Shown in pieces: positions 28,721 through 36,483 of a stretch of DNA of 64,000 nucleotides. Each line of letters starts with the position of its first letter. Within the stretch, counting starts at the first letter, position 1. The translations under genes were made by a program, and so were the position numbers. Origin of the DNA: Bacteroidota bacterium (GTDB lineage Bacteria; Bacteroidota; Ignavibacteria; Ignavibacteriales; SURF-24); contig JAUZPB010000003.1 in NCBI GenBank assembly GCA_030706145.1, positions 26,283 to 90,282 of the forward strand. The letters are read 5' to 3'. The notes beneath the pieces were generated by a model. It was not told where the DNA came from. It saw only the letters and a program-made list of their open reading frames with translations, and searched no databases.

Positions 28721-31029
28721 ATTGAAGCCTTTACTGAAATAGATGGGAAGAAAGGAAGCATGTAGACTTTTTTTCCGGTCTTAAGATCTATATAAAAAAG
28801 ATTTTTCCTGTCATAGACATTAATTACACTTGCATTAATTTCAAAATCAGCAAAATCAAGTTTTAGTCTTTTAGACAATCCAAGGTCTAGTCTATGATAA
28901 AGAGGGAGTCTTTTCATGTTAATTCTATCCCACAGAACGGCGGGTTGAGTTATTTCCGGATCTAAAGAGGAGACGTCATTTATAGTAAAGCGCTCATAAA
29001 ATCCAGTAATTGTACTGCCTGGCATACCTGAATTAAATGTCCAGGATGCATCGGCAGAAAATCCCCATCCTAAATTATATCCTAGCAGAACGTTAAGAGA
29101 ATGTCTGTAGTCATATCTTGGGAAATATTTAATACCATTATTAAGTTTATATGACCAGCTAAGTGAATAACCGGTTTTCATATAAAAGTCACTGCTTTGA
29201 TACTTAGCCAGCAGTTCAAAGCCATAAGCCTGTCCGTCTATATTAACATAGTCAGGATCGCCGGGAAGGAATTTTTTCATATTTGGTTCGGCAAGGAACT
29301 TAAGAGACTTGTAATAGCTCTCGACCTCGACATTAAAACTTTCGCTTAAGAATGCCTGGAAACCTAAAAGCATGTGTGTAGCCTCGGAGGAGGCCAGGTT
29401 GTCAGGAAGGATTGTCCAGGGTTCGAACACACTGACGATTTCATTTTCATTAGCAAGAGTAGTAACTTCCTGAGAGAACCTACCGAGGGCGGCCTTAACA
29501 GAAAATAGTGGAGACAAGCGCCAGGTAAAATTAAATCTAGGTTCAATAATCAGTGGAATTTTCTTAGCAAGAGAAAGAAGATTAAGCCGCATGCCAAGAT
29601 CAATGCCAAAGTCCTCATATCGGTAAAACTTATATTTCATATAAGCCGCAAGAGCAGTAGCATCTTTTTTCAGGCCGGATTCCTGATTAAATAGATTTTG
29701 AAGTTTCAGATCAGTCTTAAGATATTTGTGATCCAAGCCAAAATCAATTTCATCCTTACTATCATAAATATATGTAAATGCCCAATTTGTCGAGATATCA
29801 CTAACAGTATTAGAGCGAGTTTTAGCCTGGCTAAGGTTTGGAATGACCTGACCATCAAATCCGCTATAAGAGACTGAAATAACCGAAAACAAAGGACTAG
29901 ACCAGACCTGATACCAATTTAATCCCAGGATATTATTTTTCAGGTCGTAGTCTTCAATCATTGGGTCATTGTTTTTTATTTTATCACCGGAAAGGAATCC
30001 ATGAACGATAAATTTTCCATTTTTCATTATTCCAGGCAATGAGAAGTTTGCCTTAAAAGAAGCGTCATAAAAATCGAAAGGAGTATCTTTTCCATTAAAG
30101 TATTTGCTAAGTGACTTAGAGTAGTAGCTTTTTCTACCCGTCATAATAAAAGATCCACCAGGAATAGGCCCTTCAACTGAAGCTTTACCAGAGAGAAGTC
30201 CAGCTGTTCCGGAAGCTTCTAACCGGTTCTTATTACCATCTCTTGTAATTATATTCATAACAGAGGAAAGTCTGCCGCCAAATTCAGGGCCAAAGCCCCC
30301 TTTATAGAACTCGACCACAGAGATCATCTCAGGGTCAATTGCGCTATAGATTCCGAGGGCGTGGAAAGGATTATAAACGCTAACGCCATTAAGCAATACA
30401 AGGTTCTGATTGCTACTTCCGCCGCGGACATAATGTCTGGCTGTTATATCTCCTGTTGAGCTAACACCAGGAGTAGACTGGAGTGCCTTAAAAATATCAG
30501 ACTCAAGTCCAGATGGGATCATTTTAAGTTCACTTGCATTAATTTTCTGCAGGCCAAGGTCAATTTCATTTTCCCTAACGGACTTTTGTCCAATAACGGA
30601 GATTTCCTGAAGTTTTATGCTTGTAGGAACAAGTTTAATATCGACTTGAGTTATTTCATTTTCTTTTATTTCAACATTTTTTTCCTGTGTCTGATAGCCA
30701 AGGCAAGAGATAACAAGAACATACCGGCCAGCAGGAATAGATGGGACAAAATAATAACCTTTTGTATCGCTTGGCGATCCCAAAGGAGTAGCCTTAAGTG
30801 CCAGATTAGCATAAGGAATTGCTTCACCCTTTGTGGAATCAGTTACAAAGCCCCGGAGTTTGCCTTTTCCAGCAGCACTAACATTAGAAGAGTTCAACAA
30901 TAAGATAAAAATAAAAAGAAAAAAAGCGGAAGTACTTTTCGAGCACTTAAAGAAAACCATAGAAAAGGCTCCGAAATTAAGAGGTAAAAAAATCTGAAGA
31001 AACATAAATGAAAACAAACAATATATCAA
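28717..31029 (-). CDS. TonB-dependent receptor with carboxypeptidase-regulatory-like domain
   Basis: KLRGFVTDSTKGEAIPYANLALKATPLGSPSDTKGYY; plug STPGVSSTGDITARHYVRGGSSNQNLVLLNGVSVYNPFHALGIYSAIDPEMI. Confidence 0.9.
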   Translation of the reverse strand: MIYCLFSFMFLQIFLPLNFGAFSMVFFKCSKSTSAFFLFIFILLLNSSNVSAAGKGKLRGFVTDSTKGEAIPYANLALKATPLGSPSDTKGYYFVPSIPAGRYVLVISCLGYQTQEKNVEIKENEITQVDIKLVPTSIKLQEISVIGQKSVRENEIDLGLQKINASELKMIPSGLESDIFKALQSTPGVSSTGDITARHYVRGGSSNQNLVLLNGVSVYNPFHALGIYSAIDPEMISVVEFYKGGFGPEFGGRLSSVMNIITRDGNKNRLEASGTAGLLSGKASVEGPIPGGSFIMTGRKSYYSKSLSKYFNGKDTPFDFYDASFKANFSLPGIMKNGKFIVHGFLSGDKIKNNDPMIEDYDLKNNILGLNWYQVWSSPLFSVISVSYSGFDGQVIPNLSQAKTRSNTVSDISTNWAFTYIYDSKDEIDFGLDHKYLKTDLKLQNLFNQESGLKKDATALAAYMKYKFYRYEDFGIDLGMRLNLLSLAKKIPLIIEPRFNFTWRLSPLFSVKAALGRFSQEVTTLANENEIVSVFEPWTILPDNLASSEATHMLLGFQAFLSESFNVEVESYYKSLKFLAEPNMKKFLPGDPDYVNIDGQAYGFELLAKYQSSDFYMKTGYSLSWSYKLNNGIKYFPRYDYRHSLNVLLGYNLGWGFSADASWTFNSGMPGSTITGFYERFTINDVSSLDPEITQPAVLWDRINMKRLPLYHRLDLGLSKRLKLDFADFEINASVINVYDRKNLFYIDLKTGKKVYMLPFFPSISVKASI

Positions 31030-31372
31030 GGAGCCAAACTCCTTATTTTTGCCTCCTTATTTTTGCCTCTTAATTTGAATCTCCACTATTTTCATTTCTT
31101 TGGTTTTAATATTCTGCAAATGCCTATTACATTTGAATACTTTTTTATCTGCAGGGCATCTATTTGCCTCTATGCTCACCTTTAAATGGATCCACTTAAT
31201 AATAAATATTTCCGCTTATAGAATATTAATAGATAAAAGGGAATTGATTTTATTTATTCACGGTAAACTGGTTTTATTCTATACCCAACTTTTATGATTA
31301 ACCAGTCAAATTAAATATTTCTCATAACTACTTCAGTTAAGCTTATTCAAACACAAAAAAAAGGAGGTCTTT

Positions 31373-34003
31373 ATGTCAGGATCTACGTTTTTTTCGGGAA
31401 GAAGGTTTTTCTCTTTAGTTTTTATTTTTCTTCTCTGCGCACTGTCGTTTGCTCAAACTGAAAATAGTGTAAGGCTAGTTCTTTCAGTTAAGCAAAGCGA
31501 TTATGCAAAAGTCAAACAAGCAATCGAAGCTGTTAAAGGGCAAGTTAATATCGAGCACAAATTTGTTCAGGCCATAGCTGTAACACTTCCAGTAGACAAA
31601 GTACAAAGTATAATAAGAATGCCGGAAGTACTCAATTCAGTAAAGGATTTAATGGTTAGTATCCCAGATGATAAAAATCTGCAAAGAGGAATTTACGGAA
31701 ATATCATGGGAAATGTTTTTGTAAATGCCGAGAAGACAGAAGGGTTAAACCCTGATGAGATCAAGCAAGCATATCAAGCCGATCCGGCAAATTACGATCC
31801 ATATACCAATAAGCTGACCAATGCAAACAAATTTATTAAAGAAACAGGTCATATTGGAGAAGGGGTAATTGTAGCAATAATAGATGCGGGAGTATCGACA
31901 CAAGCCGTAGCTGTTTCAAGCAGAATATTAGGAGGAGAGAATTTTACGGGTGATGGTATACCAGCCACAAGTCCACAAAATTATTGGCATGGAACTGCCG
32001 TAGCCTGCTGCGTTGGAGCAAATGCGATCTTCGGATTTAGTAGTCCAAGGATTCAAAATGCAGTAAAGAACTATGCACCTAATTCAGTAATAAAAGATTA
32101 TTTTGGGACAGGCATTGATGGAATACCCATGGTCGGACAGGCACCCGGAGCACTGTTCTATGCACTGAAGGTATTTAAGACAAATGGAGCCAGCACACCT
32201 TCAAGTGTAATAGCAGCAGCCCTAGAAAGAGCAATTGAGCTAAAGGAACAATATAATCAGGGTGCGGGAGGCTTAAATATACGGATAATTAATATGAGTC
32301 TAGGCGGGGCGACATTATTTGCAGGTCATGATCCTGACTATGCCTCATTAGTTCAACGCGCAATAGATGATGGAATGCTGGTTGTAGTATCTGCAGGAAA
32401 TGAAGGTCCATCGGGCATGACAATTGGAGATCCAGGGGATTGCATTGATGTTGTAACAGTAGGAGCAACAAGTGATGCCACACATGAACGTATATTAAGA
32501 GATTATCAGTATGGAGCAAACTATGGATATCTATTCCGTCCTGTAAACAATCATATGACAACATATTTCAGTTCACGTGGTCCGAATGCAGATGGACGTC
32601 CCGATCCTGATATAACGGCACCCGGAGACTGGCGTTTTATGCAGACAGCAACAGGAGGAATAATATGGGGCAGCGGTACATCGTTTTCGGCTCCAACAGT
32701 TGCAGGAGCAGCAGCACTTCTTATATCTGCTAATCCATCAGCAACTCCTGACCAAGTAAGGGCTGCATTACTTAATGGAACAGACAAGGATCAATTGACA
32801 GAAAATCCAGGCCTGCAGGATCAAGGTTTTGGATTCCTGAATGTCAATAAAGCCTACAAGAAGCTTACTGCTGGAGTAAGCAATCCACTAGATATTGGCA
32901 GATCGGGTTTGAATGTTGCAGCTAATATAGCACTGCAGGATAACATCAGTATTGTTAGCTCGACTCCTTTTACTGCTTTTACAGGACTACTTCGTCCAGG
33001 TCAAAGGGCTGAATATTTCTATCCTGTACCAAGGACCACACAGAAAATAACAATATCTATTTCAAATATTACTCCTGAGCTGCCAAGTGATCAGCAGAAC
33101 CCTCTATTTAAAGATGACATACTTGTAGCCATACAGGGAGCAATAACTTCTACAGGAGACTATTTGCAAGGGACTCCGGCTTATCTTTCTTCAGATCAGA
33201 CTTTTGTTCTTGAAGGACAGGACCTGTCTATGGGATTGCTTAGAGTAACAATTCTAGGGGACTGGACCAATGCGGGCAAAGTTGCAGCTAATATATCGAT
33301 AGCGACAGAGACCCACAATAATATTGCACCTACTCTTGGCAGTAAGATAGCAGAAGGCGATGTAAAAGAGATGACATTTAATATTCCACAAGGCACTCAG
33401 AGTCTTGAGACAAGATTATACTGGACAAAGGGTTGGGAGACCTATCCAACAAATGATCTTGACGTTATACTTACTGATCCAAACGGCCAAATTATAAATG
33501 TAGATGTAAATGCAGACAATGCACCAGATGGACAAACTCTAAAAATGCCAGAGATAGTTACACTGACTAATCCAATAGCCGGAACCTGGAAGGCCACAGT
33601 CATTGGCTATACGGTTTTCAGCAGAAATGAAGAATTCCATCTATATAATCTCCTGAATGGTAAACAGATCTTCCAGAAGAAGGCTTCTCCAGAGATTACA
33701 GAGTCTGTAGACAAGCTCATACCTGCTGAATTTGGACTTCAGCAGAATATGCCTAACCCATTTAACCCAACTACTATTATAAAATATGATCTTCCTTTAG
33801 ATACATATACTACGCTTAAGGTTTATAATAGTCTGGGACAACTGGTTAGAGTTCTAGTAGACGAATTCAAGACAGCAGGTTATCATTCAGTATTATTTAA
33901 CGGCAAAGATAGTAACGGCAATGGTCTTTCAAGCGGAATATATATTTATCAGCTAAACAGTGGTCAATTTGTAAAATCTGGTAAGATGATAATGCTTAAG
34001 TAA
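31373..34003 (+). CDS. secreted S8 subtilisin-like serine peptidase with T9SS C-terminal sorting domain
   Basis: Triad blocks AIIDAGVS (Asp), WHGTAVA (His), GTSFSAPTVAGAAALL (Ser); C-term FGLQQNMPNPFNPTTIIKYDLP...SSGIYIYQL. Confidence 0.93.
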   Translation: MSGSTFFSGRRFFSLVFIFLLCALSFAQTENSVRLVLSVKQSDYAKVKQAIEAVKGQVNIEHKFVQAIAVTLPVDKVQSIIRMPEVLNSVKDLMVSIPDDKNLQRGIYGNIMGNVFVNAEKTEGLNPDEIKQAYQADPANYDPYTNKLTNANKFIKETGHIGEGVIVAIIDAGVSTQAVAVSSRILGGENFTGDGIPATSPQNYWHGTAVACCVGANAIFGFSSPRIQNAVKNYAPNSVIKDYFGTGIDGIPMVGQAPGALFYALKVFKTNGASTPSSVIAAALERAIELKEQYNQGAGGLNIRIINMSLGGATLFAGHDPDYASLVQRAIDDGMLVVVSAGNEGPSGMTIGDPGDCIDVVTVGATSDATHERILRDYQYGANYGYLFRPVNNHMTTYFSSRGPNADGRPDPDITAPGDWRFMQTATGGIIWGSGTSFSAPTVAGAAALLISANPSATPDQVRAALLNGTDKDQLTENPGLQDQGFGFLNVNKAYKKLTAGVSNPLDIGRSGLNVAANIALQDNISIVSSTPFTAFTGLLRPGQRAEYFYPVPRTTQKITISISNITPELPSDQQNPLFKDDILVAIQGAITSTGDYLQGTPAYLSSDQTFVLEGQDLSMGLLRVTILGDWTNAGKVAANISIATETHNNIAPTLGSKIAEGDVKEMTFNIPQGTQSLETRLYWTKGWETYPTNDLDVILTDPNGQIINVDVNADNAPDGQTLKMPEIVTLTNPIAGTWKATVIGYTVFSRNEEFHLYNLLNGKQIFQKKASPEITESVDKLIPAEFGLQQNMPNPFNPTTIIKYDLPLDTYTTLKVYNSLGQLVRVLVDEFKTAGYHSVLFNGKDSNGNGLSSGIYIYQLNSGQFVKSGKMIMLK

Positions 34004-34083
34004 GAAAGATCTTTTCAAAGTAAAAAAAGGCTAAATAAACTAGCCGGAAGATTTTCTTAACACTAAATAGACATAATAATTCA

Positions 34084-34135
34084 GGGTCCGGAATTCCGAC
34101 GAATGATTAATATCAGGCATATGAATTCCGGATCC
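34084..34135. other. 13-bp intergenic inverted repeat between convergent genes
   Basis: GGGTCCGGAATTC (34084-34096) versus GAATTCCGGATCC (34123-34135); no adjacent T-tract. Confidence 0.6.
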
Positions 34136-34144
34136 GAACTACTT

Positions 34145-36346
34145 TTAGCGCAAAGGTTCAAGCTTTATATTTTTACCTTCCACACTAATATTATACTTCA
34201 TATTTTTGAAAGAAAAATTTATTAGTCTCATCGAACTGATATTTTTTGGAAGCATTGGTTCAAAATTTTTCGTTAATCCTTCTTCTGTAAGCCGCAAGCC
34301 AGTATAACCAAAAATAACCTGTTGAAGGAAAGCGCCGGCTCCTGTAATGAAATTAACAGAATGATTTGTATGTGTTTCAGCAAGGACGTTAAAAGGAGCC
34401 CGCAGAAAGCCCTTATAAGTTTTTTCAAGTGTAAGATTAAAAAGGCTATCATTTCCAAGTTCAGCTGCAATAATAGGAAGGAAGTTAATTCCCATATTGG
34501 CCCCCGCACCTATTTCCTCTAAACCTCTTACAGCATTTAGAAAGTCATTTCTCTTAGCTGTTTTGCTCATTGGGAGCTGCAATGGGAAGCTCAGAAGAGG
34601 AGCAACGCTTGTCCAGAATTCAGTGCTCTCTTTAGTACCAGGCAAAGCATTCTCATATGTAGGGTGATATTGATTTTTCTCATCAAATGGGATAAACATT
34701 TTTTTGCTAACTTTTTCCCAATCGGGATTTTTTTTAGTCTTTAGTATATCGCTAACTCTTTGTGCAATCTCAAGGTTGATCTTTGCTACTGTGTTAGTAT
34801 AGGTCTCATTATTGACATCTTTCATACTCTCGCTTACAGAAACTAGCTTACCAATTTCATATCTGTCTTTTTTCTTATTATAGTTTACCCTGCTTGTCCA
34901 GAAGTCAGCTGTTGAAAAAATAACTTTTGCGCCCTTTTGTCTAAGGTAGTTAGTATCCTTTGTGGCAAGAAAATACTGCCACTGCGCCAGAGCCACATCA
35001 CCAACTATATGATTTTCTCTTAAAGCATTCTGGTAAGCAAAGAATGGAGTTGTCTCCTCCCCTATTTCATCAGATTCCCAAGGATACATTGCTCCCTTAT
35101 AGTTATTCTTTCTTGCGTTGTCCTGTGCGGCTTTAAGCGTATTAAACCTAAAGCTTACCATGGACCTAGCCATATCTGGGTGCATAAGAAGTAAAGGGGG
35201 AAACATATAAGTATCTGCATCCCAGAACACATGTCCATAATAACCGCTTGAAGAGAGTCCCATTGGAGGCAGGCTAAAATCAGTATTTTCTGCAATACTT
35301 GATAAAAGATAATACATCATTGAATGAATAACTCTTTGAAAATTATCATCACCTTTAACAACAATGTTTGTTTCCCAGAGCTTGTTCCATGCTGATTTGT
35401 GATCTGTAAGTAGTTTATTATATCCCACAGCCCTAGCTTGTTTGCAATTTTCCCTAACCATTTTTTCTATATTAGTCTGAGCCTTCTCAGTATTATCAGA
35501 TGCAGCTGAGACCAATTTATAAAATGTATAGTTTTTCCCTTTTTCAGCCAGGAATTTAATTTCAATTGAGGCTGTTCCTGGAGTTTTTTGTGAAGTTATC
35601 AAAGGTTTTTGAAGATTTTCAAAAAGTATTTCTGCGGCCAGTGCGACTTTTGTATTACGGCCATCGCATTTGGAAAGCATGTGAATATTAATATCATTTT
35701 CATCTAAAGAAGAAGAAGCTGCACTTAGCACACTAATAAAGCCCGGATACCAAGGCTTTGGCCAGTTACCAGAAGTATCAGGTTCAATTTTTTCAAGTCT
35801 GGCAAGAGGCATTCTTTTAACAGGCTCTCTTTCACTTAAGGGAAACAGAAGCTTTACGGTATCTGTAAAATTTGTTTTGAGGTCGAGCTTAATAACGGCC
35901 AGGTTTTTGTTACTTCTTGATACAAAACTTACAACTCCAAGCTCAGATACTTTTTGTCCGGTTGTCCAGCGATAGCTTGTTTCCAGAAGTCCATTATACA
36001 TATCCAGGGTTTGTTTGTAACTGCTGAACTCAAGTGAGTCTTTCATCAGATCTTTAGCTGAATCATTTAACCACTTGCTTCCATTAAAATAGTTGATTTC
36101 GTTCCAGGAGGGCAGGCATGCTATTCTTGGTATGTCATCTTTTCCATGGTCATATACGGCTATCATATAAGACTCAGATGCAGTTGTAGCAAGCTGGGAG
36201 GAAGAGAGGCTAAAATAGCCATTACCTATATAAGTCGGGAAATATGGCAAAAAATGCTGAGTTGAAAGGATAAAGTTACTCTCCTGTGCAGAAATTATAT
36301 TACTCATAATAAATAGAAGGAAAAGATTCCGAATGATGTTCTTCAT
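34145..36346 (-). CDS. secreted GH65 family enzyme (kojibiose hydrolase / glucosylgalactosyl-hydroxylysine glucosidase-like)
   Basis: Signal peptide; GYYGHVFWDADTYMFPPLLLMHPDMARSMVSFRFNTLKAAQDNA, GAMYPWESDEIGEET, VSESMKDVNNETYTN resemble the GH65 hydrolase (PGGHG-like) branch. Confidence 0.75.
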   Translation of the reverse strand: MKNIIRNLFLLFIMSNIISAQESNFILSTQHFLPYFPTYIGNGYFSLSSSQLATTASESYMIAVYDHGKDDIPRIACLPSWNEINYFNGSKWLNDSAKDLMKDSLEFSSYKQTLDMYNGLLETSYRWTTGQKVSELGVVSFVSRSNKNLAVIKLDLKTNFTDTVKLLFPLSEREPVKRMPLARLEKIEPDTSGNWPKPWYPGFISVLSAASSSLDENDINIHMLSKCDGRNTKVALAAEILFENLQKPLITSQKTPGTASIEIKFLAEKGKNYTFYKLVSAASDNTEKAQTNIEKMVRENCKQARAVGYNKLLTDHKSAWNKLWETNIVVKGDDNFQRVIHSMMYYLLSSIAENTDFSLPPMGLSSSGYYGHVFWDADTYMFPPLLLMHPDMARSMVSFRFNTLKAAQDNARKNNYKGAMYPWESDEIGEETTPFFAYQNALRENHIVGDVALAQWQYFLATKDTNYLRQKGAKVIFSTADFWTSRVNYNKKKDRYEIGKLVSVSESMKDVNNETYTNTVAKINLEIAQRVSDILKTKKNPDWEKVSKKMFIPFDEKNQYHPTYENALPGTKESTEFWTSVAPLLSFPLQLPMSKTAKRNDFLNAVRGLEEIGAGANMGINFLPIIAAELGNDSLFNLTLEKTYKGFLRAPFNVLAETHTNHSVNFITGAGAFLQQVIFGYTGLRLTEEGLTKNFEPMLPKNISSMRLINFSFKNMKYNISVEGKNIKLEPLR

Positions 36347-36412
36347 AAGATTTCATCCTTAAGAGTTCAATTAGCCTCGAAATTTTTCAATAGGTATTTT
36401 ATTATCCGAGCT

Positions 36413-36457
36413 ACAGGGCCTGGAACTTTTCCAGGCCTGGAATTGATCCAGGCCTGT
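36413..36457. other. intergenic triple-arm palindromic element
   Basis: ACAGGGCCTGGAA-CTTT-TCCAGGCCTGGA-ATTGA-TCCAGGCCTGT: three copies of a CAGGCCTGG-type arm able to pair in alternative combinations. Confidence 0.7.
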
Positions 36458-36483
36458 AATCATTCCATAATAATTCATAATAG

